A stretch of 64,000 nt of DNA, from the NCBI RefSeq assembly GCF_014649655.1, contig NZ_BMTL01000013.1, forward strand, positions 153,708-217,707, given 5' to 3'. This DNA is from Streptomyces humidus (GTDB lineage Bacteria > Actinomycetota > Actinomycetes > Streptomycetales > Streptomycetaceae). The translations under genes and the position numbers were made by a program. The notes beneath the pieces are model-generated. The model was not told where the DNA came from, did no database searches, and saw only the letters and a program-made list of their open reading frames with translations. Below are positions 33,838 through 42,715 of this stretch, in pieces (position 1 is the stretch's first letter; each line of letters begins with the position of its first letter).

Positions 33838-33860
33838 AGTCTCGCCTACGCCGCCGACAA
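33838..33860 (-). promoter_or_regulatory. Weak RecA-NDp-like promoter of the AI-2E permease gene
   Basis: TTGTCGGCG (33852-33860), eight bases, GAGACT (33838-33843), then six bases to the GTG start. The eighth base of the upstream element and the first base of the -10 deviate from the motif, so this is a candidate only. Confidence 0.35.
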
Positions 33861-33891
33861 TCGGGGAGCCGCGTGCGATCTCCGCTCCACG

Positions 33892-34086
33892 TCAGCGCAT
33901 CTCCTGAGGAACGTTCATCACCAGGCACACCACACGCCACACGTCCTTGGCGTCCCAGCCGTCCGCCAGCGCCTGCTGCACCGTTCTCCCGCCGAGCTCC
34001 GCCATCACGTGATCGCACGCGAAGGTCTCGGCGTATCCCGCGCCGAAGTGCTCGTCCATCCGCTGCCAGAAGACCGTCAACCGCAT
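33892..34086 (-). CDS. DUF3046 small protein
   Basis: Protein of 64 residues, MRLTVFWQRMDEHFGAGYAE onward, with the WDAKDVWRVVCLVMNVP ending typical of DUF3046. Genes of this family commonly lie near recA-recX in actinobacteria. No function is known to me. It lies just upstream of the AI-2E permease on the same strand. A GATACT hexamer six bases before the ATG suggests a leaderless mRNA. Confidence 0.85.
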   Translation of the reverse strand: MRLTVFWQRMDEHFGAGYAETFACDHVMAELGGRTVQQALADGWDAKDVWRVVCLVMNVPQEMR

Positions 34087-34164
34087 GACACCAGTATCCC
34101 GCGCGCGGGGGTGGCCCTCGCCGGGACCGCCTGCCGAGACCGCTTTCCGCCCTACGGTCTGACC

Positions 34165-35109
34165 ATGGCCGAAACCGGAGCATCCCCACTCCCCCCGACT
34201 CCCCCCGCGCACTCCCCGCTCTTCCGCGCGGAGCACTTCGTCTGGCTGACCGCGCGAGTGCTGGAGCAGCGCGTCTTCGCGCACGACTTCCTCCACGGCG
34301 CCGCCGATCCCGTCGAGACCGCCCTCGACGCCTACCGTAACCACGACGGTGGATACGGTCATGCGCTGGAACCCGATCTGCGAGGTCCCCTCAGCCAGCC
34401 GCTGCACACCGCCCGCGCCCTGGGGGTCCTGGACTCCATCGGACGGCTGAGCGGGCGGCGCGTGGACCGGGTGTGCGGCTATCTGACGTCCGTCTCCACG
34501 GGCGACGGCGCACTGCCGGCGGTCCATCCCAGCCAGCGCGGGTACCCGGCGGCCCCCTTCATCCCGATCGTGGACGACCCTCCCGGCGAGCTCCTGGCCA
34601 CCGGGCCCGTGGTGGGTCTGCTGCACCGCAACGAGGTGTGGCACGCCTGGCTGTTCAGGGCCACGGAATTCTGCTGGCAGGCGGTGGACTCCCTGGAGCG
34701 GACCCATCCCTACGAGGTCGAGGCTGCCGTGGCCTTCCTGGACTCCGCTCCCGACCGCCCCCGCGCGCAGGCGGCCGCCGACCGCCTGGGCCGCCTGGTG
34801 CGCGACCACCGGCTCGTCGCGCTGGAGCCGGACCGGCTCGACGCGTATCCGGTCGCCCCCGGCTACGCCCCGGGCGAGCATCACTTCCCGTACGACTTCG
34901 CGCGGACTCCGCAGTCCTTCGCGCGCGCGTGGTTCACCGACGAGGAGATGACCCGCTCCCTGGACCATCTCGCCGACGCACAGCAGAAGGACGGCGGCTG
35001 GCCCATCCGCTGGCGTCGCTGGGCGCCCGGTGCGGAACTCGAGGCACGCCCCATGGTGACGATCGAGGCGCTTCGCACCCTGCGGGCCTACGGCCGCGCC
35101 ATCGGCTGA
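34165..35109 (+). CDS. Alpha/alpha-toroid (terpenoid cyclase/prenyltransferase-like fold) protein of unknown function
   Basis: Protein of 314 residues with repeated motifs typical of the toroid fold: YRNHDGGYGHALEPDLRG early and DAQQKDGGWPIRW late (the QW-like DGG pattern), with TARALGVLD between. These motifs occur in squalene-cyclase-like and prenyltransferase beta-like proteins, but the DXDD protonation motif of cyclases is not visible. It is cytosolic, with no signal peptide. TACGGT at 34154-34159 is a possible -10, giving a leaderless mRNA. The substrate and function are unknown. Confidence 0.7.
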   Translation: MAETGASPLPPTPPAHSPLFRAEHFVWLTARVLEQRVFAHDFLHGAADPVETALDAYRNHDGGYGHALEPDLRGPLSQPLHTARALGVLDSIGRLSGRRVDRVCGYLTSVSTGDGALPAVHPSQRGYPAAPFIPIVDDPPGELLATGPVVGLLHRNEVWHAWLFRATEFCWQAVDSLERTHPYEVEAAVAFLDSAPDRPRAQAAADRLGRLVRDHRLVALEPDRLDAYPVAPGYAPGEHHFPYDFARTPQSFARAWFTDEEMTRSLDHLADAQQKDGGWPIRWRRWAPGAELEARPMVTIEALRTLRAYGRAIG

Positions 35110-35174
35110 CCGCGAGCCAGAGAGCCGCGGGCCCGTCGAACCACGCCTCACCTGCGCTCCCGCCGCAGCGCGGA

Positions 35175-35237
35175 GAGACCCGTGAGACCCGTGAGACGGG
35201 CGAGACCGGTGAGACGGGCGAGACCGGTGAGACGGGC
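35175..35237. repeat. 9-bp tandem repeat, seven copies
   Basis: Seven units of the form GAGACSSGY (GAGACCCGT twice, then alternating GAGACGGGC and GAGACCGGT) run from 35175 to 35237, in the gap between the toroid-protein gene and the convergent azlD. Confidence 0.9.
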
Positions 35238-35258
35238 GAGCGCGAGACCGGCGACGCC

Positions 35259-35567
35259 TCACCCGCCTACGGCGCGGACCCCCGCCGTGACCGCCACGGC
35301 GGCCGCGACCACCAGCAGGAAGGGAGCCCGCAGCAGGAGGGCGACGGCGGCTGCGGCGAGCCCCGCGGCCCGCGCGTCCAGGACGAGGGCGCGCCCGTCG
35401 GCGAAGGTCTGCTGGGCCGTGAGGGCGGCGAGCAGGGCGACGGGGAGCAGGGCCGCGAACCGCCTGACGAGCGGCCGTTCCAGAAGTCCCGCGGGAACGA
35501 GCAGTCCGGCGAGCTTGACGGCATAGCAGCCGAGCGCGGTCACACCGATCGCGATCCAGGTGTTCAA
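35259..35567 (-). CDS. azlD: AzlD-family branched-chain amino acid exporter subunit
   Basis: Small membrane protein of 102 residues with about four hydrophobic helices (WIAIGVTALGCYAVKLAG at the start). It is the small partner of AzlC in branched-chain amino acid export. It starts at TTG 35567, with AGGAGG seven bases upstream, and overlaps the azlC stop by four bases (TTGA), so the two subunits are made together. Confidence 0.85.
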   Translation of the reverse strand: MNTWIAIGVTALGCYAVKLAGLLVPAGLLERPLVRRFAALLPVALLAALTAQQTFADGRALVLDARAAGLAAAAVALLLRAPFLLVVAAAVAVTAGVRAVGG

Positions 35568-36370
35568 CGTTTCGCCTCCTGTCCCGAGCCGCCCCGGCGG
35601 GCCGCCTCCCGGCCGCCCGCCCGCCGGCCCTCGACGTACAGCACGGCCGGCGCGGCCAGCGCAGCCGCCAGCACGGGCACTCCGGCAGGCAGGAACGGCA
35701 GCAGGCCGAGCCCCAGAAGCACCGCGAGCCCGGCGACGGCCCGCTCGACGGCGGTCTTCAGCATGGGCGCGAGCAGCGCCAGGAAGACGGCGGGCCCTGC
35801 CACGTCGAGTCCCCACGCGTCGGTGTCTCCGAGGGCCTCGGCTCCCAGCGCGCCGAGCAGGGTGGTGAGGTTCCACAGGAGGTACAGGGTCAGTCCGGTG
35901 ACGGTGAAGCCGATGCGGGCGGCGCGGCGTCCCCGCTGGGCCAGCGAGACCGCCGTCGTCTCGTCGATCACCCAGTGGGCGGCGAACGGGCGCACCGCGC
36001 GCGGGAGGGCCAGCGACTGCGACAGACGCAGTCCGTAGAACGCGTTGCGCACGCCCAGGAAGAAGGCGCCCGCGGCCGCCGTCAGGGGATTGCCGCCCGC
36101 TGCCAGCGCCCCGACCAGCGCGAACTGGGACGCGCCGGTGAACACCAGGAGGCTGAGCGCGCAGGTCTGCCACACCGTGAGTCCGCTGCCCGCCGAGGTC
36201 ACCCCGAAGGCGAACCCGGAGAGTCCTACGGCGACCCCGACCGCGAGGGCGTCCCGTACGACGGCGCCGTCCGGTCTTCCCTCGGCGTCGGCTCGGATGC
36301 CCGTGCGAGCTGCTTCCGCGTGAGCTGCGTCCGTGTCAGCTGCGTCCGTGTGAGCTGTCTGTTCTGCCAC
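35564..36370 (-). CDS. azlC: AzlC-family branched-chain amino acid exporter subunit
   Basis: Membrane protein of 268 residues with about seven TM helices; LLVFTGASQFALVGA and FFLGVRNAFYGL are family marks of AzlC. The first 38 residues are hydrophilic and contain Ala/Asp/His/Thr repeats that arise from a 15-bp DNA repeat. The 5' end overlaps the 3' end of the upstream AraC-type gene by 145 bases in another frame (36226-36370). This suggests translational coupling and that the regulator controls the exporter. A later start inside azlC is possible. Confidence 0.85.
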   Translation of the reverse strand: MAEQTAHTDAADTDAAHAEAARTGIRADAEGRPDGAVVRDALAVGVAVGLSGFAFGVTSAGSGLTVWQTCALSLLVFTGASQFALVGALAAGGNPLTAAAGAFFLGVRNAFYGLRLSQSLALPRAVRPFAAHWVIDETTAVSLAQRGRRAARIGFTVTGLTLYLLWNLTTLLGALGAEALGDTDAWGLDVAGPAVFLALLAPMLKTAVERAVAGLAVLLGLGLLPFLPAGVPVLAAALAAPAVLYVEGRRAGGREAARRGGSGQEAKR

Positions 36371-37233
36371 GACCCCGACCGTAGGAGCGCCGGCTCGGCC
36401 GGGTCTTGTACGTTCTTGCGCTCGCGCTGGTAAGCCCCCGGCGGGACTCCCACGATCCGCGCGAAGTGGCGGTTGAGGTGAGGTTGGTCGGTGAAGCCCA
36501 CGGCGACGGCCGCATCGGCGGGTGTCGTGCCCGCGTCCAGCAGCCGCCGTGCCCGCCGCACCCGGGCATCGGTCAGCCAGGCATGGGGCGGCAGCCCATA
36601 GGCGTCCCGGAAGGCCCGCAGCAGGGCGAACGGGCCGGTGCCCAGGTCCGCGGCCAACTGCTCCAGTGTCGGCGGATCGACCAGCCGCTCCTCCAGCGCG
36701 GCACGCGCGCGTGCCGCGATCCGGGCCCCGGCCGACCGGACCTCCCGCTGTGGCAGCGGTCCGCCGTTGAGCCGGAGCAACCGTGTCACCGCCGCCCGCA
36801 GCAGGGTGTCGGCGGCCAGCGCGTTGCCCTCCTCGGCGGCCCGGAGCACCTGATGCACGAGCGCGACGGCACAGGGATCGTCGAGCACGGGACGCACGAA
36901 CCCAGGGGCGCCGCGAAGGGTCGTCGTCTCGGCTGCGATCCCGGCCACGACATCGGGCGACGGGTACACGGCCCCGTAGCGCCAGCCCTCCGGCACGCCG
37001 GCCCGCCCGGTGTGCGGGGTGTCCGGGTTGACCAGCGCGAGCGCTCCCGCCCCTGCGTACTGGTCGGCTCCGCGGTGGGCGAAGACCTCCACGCCTTCGG
37101 CGATGGCGGCGATCACGAAGTGCTCATGGGTGTGCCGTACGAAGGCCTTGCGGACGTACCGGGCGCGCAGCAGGTCGACGCCGGGCAGCTCGGCATACCG
37201 CCAGTGCCGTGCCCGCTCACCCGAGTCCGCCAT
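36226..37233 (-). CDS. AraC-family transcriptional regulator
   Basis: Regulator of 335 residues: an N-terminal cupin sensing domain (HTHEHFVIAAIAEG, LALVNPDTPHTG) and a C-terminal AraC double helix-turn-helix at about 185-285 (LEQLAADLGTGPFALLRAFR and PADAAVAVGFTDQPHLNRHF). The last 50 or so residues (repeated QLTRT) lie beyond the DNA-binding domain and overlap azlC. It is most likely the local regulator of azlCD, sensing an amino acid or related ligand. Confidence 0.88.
   Translation of the reverse strand: MADSGERARHWRYAELPGVDLLRARYVRKAFVRHTHEHFVIAAIAEGVEVFAHRGADQYAGAGALALVNPDTPHTGRAGVPEGWRYGAVYPSPDVVAGIAAETTTLRGAPGFVRPVLDDPCAVALVHQVLRAAEEGNALAADTLLRAAVTRLLRLNGGPLPQREVRSAGARIAARARAALEERLVDPPTLEQLAADLGTGPFALLRAFRDAYGLPPHAWLTDARVRRARRLLDAGTTPADAAVAVGFTDQPHLNRHFARIVGVPPGAYQRERKNVQDPAEPALLRSGSWQNRQLTRTQLTRTQLTRKQLARASEPTPREDRTAPSYGTPSRSGSP
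36308..36357 (-). repeat. 15-bp tandem repeat inside the araC/azlC overlap
   Basis: Units beginning AGCTG repeat every 15 bases at 36308, 36323, 36338 and 36353 (partial). The repeat is translated in two frames: the QLTRT tail of the regulator and the DAAxTDAA start of AzlC. Confidence 0.85.
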
Positions 37234-37441
37234 ACCCCCATTCTCCGCGACGACCGAAGATCCCCGCTCGCCTCTCTTCCCTGCCCCTCCTACCCGCCCT
37301 CAGCCCCCGGCCCATGCCCGGCCCGGGCACCCCCGTACTTCCGCGCATCCGAGCATCCGCGGACCGCGCATCCGCGCACCGGCCGTCGCCGCGTGCCCCC
37401 GACGCCCGCCGCGCCGTCGGCGAAGCCGCAGCTCAGCGCCA

Positions 37442-37464
37442 TTGTCAGTGGCCGGGTGCAGGAT
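37442..37464 (+). promoter_or_regulatory. RecA-NDp (PafBC-type) promoter of lhr
   Basis: TTGTCAGTG (37442-37450), eight bases, CAGGAT (37459-37464), then six bases to the lhr ATG. The upstream half is identical to that of recA. The -10 has C in place of the first T. Confidence 0.75.
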
Positions 37465-37470
37465 GGACGC

Positions 37471-40400
37471 ATGGTCAGCTCCGCACACCGAGCCCTCGAC
37501 GGCTTCTCCCCCGCGACCCGCGGCTGGTTCACGGGGGCGTTCTCCGCGCCCACCGCGGCCCAGGCGGGCGCGTGGCAGGCCATCGGCGAGGGCTCGGACG
37601 TGCTGGTGGTGGCCCCCACCGGGTCCGGCAAGACCCTGGCCGCCTTCCTCGCCGCGCTGGACCAGCTCGCCTCGACGCCTCCGCCGGCCGATCCGAAGAA
37701 GCGCTGCCGCGTTCTCTACGTCTCCCCCCTCAAGGCCCTGGCGGTGGACGTGGAGCGCAATCTGCGCAGCCCTCTGACGGGCATCCGCCAGGAGTCCGTC
37801 CGCCTGGGCCTGCCCGAGCCCGAGGTCAGGGTGGGCATCCGCTCCGGCGACACCCCTCCGGCCGAACGCCGCTCGCTGTCCACCCGCCCGCCGGACATCC
37901 TGATCACGACCCCCGAGTCCCTGTTCCTGATGCTGACGTCGGCCGCCCGCGACGCGCTGACGGGCATCGAGACGGTGATCCTGGACGAGGTGCACGCCGT
38001 GGCGGGCACCAAGCGCGGCGCACACCTCGCGCTGTCCCTGGAGCGGCTCGACGCACTGCTGCCGAGGCCGGCCCGCCGCATCGGCCTGTCGGCCACGGTC
38101 CGCCCGGTGGACGAGGTGGCGCGCTATCTGTCCCCGCACCGCAAGGTGGAGATCGTCCAGCCGAAGTCGGGCAAGGAGTTCGACCTCTCGGTCGTCGTCC
38201 CCGTGGAGGACCTGGCCGAGCTGGGCGGCTCGCCCGTCGCCGACGGCTCCGAAGGCGCGGAGCGCCCGTCGATCTGGCCCCACGTGGAGGAGCGGATCAC
38301 CGACCTCGTCCAGACCCATCGCTCCACGATCGTGTTCGCCAATTCCCGGCGCCTCGCCGAGCGCCTGTGCAACCGGCTCAACGAGATCGCCTACGAGCGG
38401 GCGACCGGCGAGTCCCTGGACGAGCACCACTCCCCCGCGCAGCTCATGGGCGGCTCGGGCGCGGCCCAGGGCGCGCCGTCCGTCATCGCGCGCGCCCACC
38501 ACGGCTCCGTGTCGAAGGAACAGCGCGCGCTCGTGGAGGAGGACCTGAAGGCCGGCCGGCTGCCCGCTGTGGTGGCGACCTCCAGCCTCGAACTCGGCAT
38601 CGACATGGGCGCGGTGGACCTCGTCATCCAGGTGGAGTCGCCGCCTTCGGTGGCGTCCGGCCTGCAGCGCGTCGGCCGCGCGGGCCACCAGGTGGGCGCG
38701 GTGTCCACCGGCGTGGTCTTCCCGAAGTACCGCGGCGACCTGGTCCAGGCGGCCGTGGTCACCGAGCGGATGCGCACGGGCTCGATCGAGTCGCTGCGGG
38801 TCCCCGCCAATCCGCTGGACGTCCTGGCACAGCAGCTCGTCGCGATGACGGCCCTCGACACGTGGCAGGTGGACGACCTGCTGGCGACGGTCCGCCGCGC
38901 GGCCCCCTTCGCCTCGCTCCCGGAGTCGGCGTTCACGGCCGTCCTGGACATGCTGGCCGGGCGCTATCCGTCGGACGCGTTCGCCGAGCTGCGCCCGCGC
39001 GTGGTGTGGGACCGGGTCGCCGGCACGGTCACCGGCCGCCCCGGCGCCCAGCGCCTGGCCGTCACCTCCGGGGGCACGATCCCCGACCGGGGTCTGTTCG
39101 GCGTCTTCCTCGCGGGCTCCGACCCCAAGAAGGGCGGGGGCCGGGTCGGCGAGCTCGACGAGGAGATGGTGTACGAGTCCCGCGTGGGCGACGTCTTCAC
39201 GCTCGGCACCAGCTCCTGGCGGATCGAGGACATCACCCGCGACCGCGTCCTGGTGTCCCCCGCCCCCGGTGTCCCGGGCCGACTGCCCTTCTGGAAGGGC
39301 GACCAGCTGGGCCGGCCGCTGGAGCTGGGCCGCGCGGTGGGCGCGTTCCTGCGCGAGGTGGGCTCCCTGCCCAAGGACGACGCCCGGCTCCGGCTGCTCA
39401 CCGCGGGCCTGGACGCGTGGGCGGCCGACAACGTGCTGTCCTACCTGGAGGAGCAGCGCCAGGCCTGCGGCCATGTCCCGGACGACCGCACGATCGTCGT
39501 GGAGCGCTTCCGCGACGAACTGGGCGACTGGCGGGTCGTCGTCCACTCCCCGTTCGGCGCCCAGGTGCACGCCCCGTGGGCGCTCGCCCTCGGCGCCAAG
39601 CTGTCCGAGCGGTACGGCATGGACGCCCAGGTCATGCACGCCGACGACGGCATCGTGCTGCGGCTCCCCGACGCCGACCTCATGGGCCTGGACCTCCTCG
39701 ACCACGAGCCCGTGCGGACGGGCACCGCATACGACGCGGAGCAGGCCCCGGTCGGCGCGGCGGACGTCGTCTTCGACAAGGGCGAGGTCGACCAGATCGT
39801 CACCGACCAGGTGGGCGGCTCGGCGTTGTTCGCGGCCCGCTTCCGCGAGTGCGCCGCCCGCGCGCTGCTGTTGCCTCGCCGCAGCCCCGGCCGGCGCACC
39901 CCGCTGTGGCAGCAGCGCCAGCGCGCCGCCCAACTGCTGCAGGTGGCGAGCGAGTTCGGCTCGTTCCCGATCGTCCTGGAAGCCGTTCGCGAATGCCTCC
40001 AGGACGTCTTCGACGTGCCCGGTCTCGTGGAGCTGATGGGCGATCTGGAGGCGCGCAAGGTGCGTCTGGTGGAGGTCACCACGCCGGAGCCCTCCCCCTT
40101 CGCCCGCTCCCTTCTGTTCGGCTATGTCGCGCAGTTCCTGTACGAGGGGGACTCACCGCTCGCCGAGCGGCGGGCCGCCGCCCTGTCCCTGGACTCCCGG
40201 CTGCTGGCCGAGCTGCTCGGCCGGGCCGAGCTGCGGGAGTTGCTCGACGCCGACGTCCTCGCCGAGCTGGAACAAGAGCTCCAGTGGCTCACCGAGGACC
40301 GCCGGGTGAAGGACGCGGAGGGCGTCGCCGACCTCCTGCGCCTTCTCGGCCCGCTCACCGACGCCGAACTGGCCGAGCGCGGCGCCGAACCGCACTGGGC

Positions 40401-42402
40401 GCGGGACTTGGCCGTCGCCCGCCGCGCCATCCGGGTCCGCATCGCCGGCGCCGAGCACTGGGCCGCGATCGAGGACGCGGGCCGCTTGCGCGACGCGCTG
40501 GGCACAGCGCTGCCGGTCGGCGTGCCGGAGGCCTTCACGGAACCGGTCAAGGACCCCCTCGGCGATCTCCTCGCCCGCCACGCCCGCACCCACGGCCCGT
40601 TCACGTCCACCGCGGCGGCAGCCCGCTTCGGTCTCGGCGTGGCGGTCACCGAGGGCGCCCTCCAACGCCTCGCGGCAGGCGGCCGCGTCGTCCAGGGCGA
40701 GTTCCATCCGGCGGGCATCGGCCAGGAGTGGTGCGACGCGACGGTTCTGCGCAGGCTGCGCCGCCGCTCCCTGGCCGCTCTGCGACACGAACTGGAGCCT
40801 GTCCCGCCGCCCGCACTCGCCCAGTTCCTGCCCCAGTGGCAGCACATCGGCAAGGGCCATTCGCTGCGGGGCGTCGACGGCCTGGTGCGGGCCGTCGAAC
40901 AGTTGCAGGGGTCCTCGGTGCCCGCCTCGGCCCTGGAGAAGCTCGTCCTGCCCTCCCGGGTACGCGACTACACCCCGGCGATGCTCGACGAACTGACCGC
41001 GGCCGGGGAGGTCGTCTGGTCCGGGGCCGGCGCCCTCCCCGGCAAGGACGGCTGGGTCTCGCTGTACGTGGCCGACGCCGCGCCCCTGCTGCTCCCCCCG
41101 CCGCACCCCCTGGAGCTGACGGCGCTGCACCAGTCCCTCCTGGACGCGCTGTCCGGCGGCTACGGCCTGTTCTTCCGCCAGATCGCCGACCGGGTCCGTG
41201 CCACCACCCACCCCGACGTCACCGACCCCCAACTCGCCGACACCGTCTGGGACCTGGCCTGGTCAGGTCGGCTCACCAACGACACGCTCGCCCCCATGCG
41301 CTCCCTGCTGGGCTCGGGCCGCACGGCCGGCTCGACGGCTCATCGCGCCAAGCGCACGATCCCGCGCGGCCGCTACGGCTCGCTGACGTCCGCGGCCCGA
41401 CCGGCCTCCCGCAGCGGTCCTCCGACGGTCGCGGGCCGTTGGTCGCTTCTCCCCGTCCTTGAATCCGACCCCACGGTGCGGGCCCACGCGCTCGCCCGCA
41501 CCCTCCTGGACCGGCACGGCGTGGTCACCCGGGGCGCGGTCGCCGCCGAGGGCGTCGAGGGCGGTTTCTCGGCGACGTACCGCATTCTGTCCGTCTTCGA
41601 GGAGAGCGGTCAGGCACGGCGGGGATACGTCGTCGAAGGCCTCGGCGCCGCGCAGTTCGCCATGGACGGCGCCGTCGACCGGCTGCGCGCGGTCGCCAAC
41701 GCCCGGGACCGCGGCGAGCCCCTGCCCGCTCCGACCGCCTCGACCGGCGACCCGGACGGCTTCGTGTTCCCCGACGACTCCCCGTCCGACGACGTCTGGG
41801 ACGTCGCCGACCCCGACAGCCCCTACGCCTCGTCCCTCGGCTCCCGGGGAGCCCCCGCCTCGCGGGACGAGTACGTCTCGCCCAGGGACTTCGCCTCGCC
41901 GGGGGCCGGCGGTCCGCGAGGCGGCAGCAGCTTCTCCGAGGGCGGCCCGCCCGGGCGCTTCCACCGCGGTCACGGCCAGAGCCGCAACCGTGGCGGGGGC
42001 GACGCCGCACGGGCCGTCGTCCTCGCAGCGGCCGATCCGGCGAACGCCTACGGCGCGGCCCTGGGCTGGCCCGAACCCCCGACCGGCGCAGGGCACAAGC
42101 CGGGCCGCAAGGCCGGCTCCCTGGTGGTTCTCGTCGACGGCGAGCTGACGCTCTACATGGAACGCGGCGGCAAGACACTGCTGGCCTGGCCCGCCGCCCC
42201 CGACACCGAGGACACGCCCGCCGACGATCCGCGCCTGCTCACCGCCGCCGAGGCTCTCGCCGAGGCCGCGCGCGCGGGCTCCCTCGGCACGGTCACGGTG
42301 GAGCGCGTCAACGGGACATCCGCCCTCACCTCCCCCATCGGCGGCCTCCTGGAAGGAGCGGGCTTCATCGCGACCCCCCGGGGCCTTCGTCTGCGCGCGT
42401 GA
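37471..42402 (+). CDS. lhr: Lhr-family ATP-dependent DNA helicase (Lhr-Core plus long C-terminal region)
   Basis: Superfamily 2 helicase of 1643 residues. Motif I is APTGSGKTLAAFL, motif II is LDEVH, motif III is LSATVRP, and motifs V/VI are LGIDMGAVDLVIQ and QRVGRAGH. The Lhr-Core winged-helix and beta-barrel modules follow, and a long C-terminal region of about 700 residues completes a full-length Lhr. A linker of about 100 residues near 1450-1540 is low-complexity (Ser/Gly/Asp-rich). It unwinds DNA and RNA:DNA duplexes in repair. ATG 37471 has no ribosome site and lies six bases after a damage-type -10, so the mRNA should be leaderless. The nei-like gene follows, as in mycobacteria. Confidence 0.95.
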   Translation: MVSSAHRALDGFSPATRGWFTGAFSAPTAAQAGAWQAIGEGSDVLVVAPTGSGKTLAAFLAALDQLASTPPPADPKKRCRVLYVSPLKALAVDVERNLRSPLTGIRQESVRLGLPEPEVRVGIRSGDTPPAERRSLSTRPPDILITTPESLFLMLTSAARDALTGIETVILDEVHAVAGTKRGAHLALSLERLDALLPRPARRIGLSATVRPVDEVARYLSPHRKVEIVQPKSGKEFDLSVVVPVEDLAELGGSPVADGSEGAERPSIWPHVEERITDLVQTHRSTIVFANSRRLAERLCNRLNEIAYERATGESLDEHHSPAQLMGGSGAAQGAPSVIARAHHGSVSKEQRALVEEDLKAGRLPAVVATSSLELGIDMGAVDLVIQVESPPSVASGLQRVGRAGHQVGAVSTGVVFPKYRGDLVQAAVVTERMRTGSIESLRVPANPLDVLAQQLVAMTALDTWQVDDLLATVRRAAPFASLPESAFTAVLDMLAGRYPSDAFAELRPRVVWDRVAGTVTGRPGAQRLAVTSGGTIPDRGLFGVFLAGSDPKKGGGRVGELDEEMVYESRVGDVFTLGTSSWRIEDITRDRVLVSPAPGVPGRLPFWKGDQLGRPLELGRAVGAFLREVGSLPKDDARLRLLTAGLDAWAADNVLSYLEEQRQACGHVPDDRTIVVERFRDELGDWRVVVHSPFGAQVHAPWALALGAKLSERYGMDAQVMHADDGIVLRLPDADLMGLDLLDHEPVRTGTAYDAEQAPVGAADVVFDKGEVDQIVTDQVGGSALFAARFRECAARALLLPRRSPGRRTPLWQQRQRAAQLLQVASEFGSFPIVLEAVRECLQDVFDVPGLVELMGDLEARKVRLVEVTTPEPSPFARSLLFGYVAQFLYEGDSPLAERRAAALSLDSRLLAELLGRAELRELLDADVLAELEQELQWLTEDRRVKDAEGVADLLRLLGPLTDAELAERGAEPHWARDLAVARRAIRVRIAGAEHWAAIEDAGRLRDALGTALPVGVPEAFTEPVKDPLGDLLARHARTHGPFTSTAAAARFGLGVAVTEGALQRLAAGGRVVQGEFHPAGIGQEWCDATVLRRLRRRSLAALRHELEPVPPPALAQFLPQWQHIGKGHSLRGVDGLVRAVEQLQGSSVPASALEKLVLPSRVRDYTPAMLDELTAAGEVVWSGAGALPGKDGWVSLYVADAAPLLLPPPHPLELTALHQSLLDALSGGYGLFFRQIADRVRATTHPDVTDPQLADTVWDLAWSGRLTNDTLAPMRSLLGSGRTAGSTAHRAKRTIPRGRYGSLTSAARPASRSGPPTVAGRWSLLPVLESDPTVRAHALARTLLDRHGVVTRGAVAAEGVEGGFSATYRILSVFEESGQARRGYVVEGLGAAQFAMDGAVDRLRAVANARDRGEPLPAPTASTGDPDGFVFPDDSPSDDVWDVADPDSPYASSLGSRGAPASRDEYVSPRDFASPGAGGPRGGSSFSEGGPPGRFHRGHGQSRNRGGGDAARAVVLAAADPANAYGAALGWPEPPTGAGHKPGRKAGSLVVLVDGELTLYMERGGKTLLAWPAAPDTEDTPADDPRLLTAAEALAEAARAGSLGTVTVERVNGTSALTSPIGGLLEGAGFIATPRGLRLRA

Positions 42403-42715
42403 AGGCAAGCTCCCGGCACCACACAACGGACCCGACCCGACCGGACCGGACCACACATCAGACCGAACCGGAACGCTCACGGCACGGCACCGCTCCGATC
42501 CCAGCGCACCGGCCTGCGCAACAACACGTCGCGCCGAGCACCGGCCCAGCCCACACCGGACAGACCCAGCCGGCACCGTCCAGGCCGGCGCGGCCTCCAT
42601 GCCCGACCCTGCCGACCGCCCCGCCCCGCCACCCGCCCGGATACCCACCCGGACTCTCCCAGTGCCTGCCGGCGCTCCCCCGCGCCGTTCTGTCCGCCCA
42701 TGTCACCCTTGACCC
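42403..42715. other. 313-bp gap between lhr and the nei-like gene
   Basis: Rich in C and A on the + strand with short CCGGACC-type repeats, without a clear hairpin, promoter or gene. CTTGACCC lies just before the nei ATG but is too close to be a -35. Confidence 0.5.

Noticed and set aside
36406..37470. Upstream extension of the lhr frame over the AraC gene
   Set aside because: The real ATG at 37471 directly follows a promoter, and the extension has no helicase sequence and runs antisense to the regulator.
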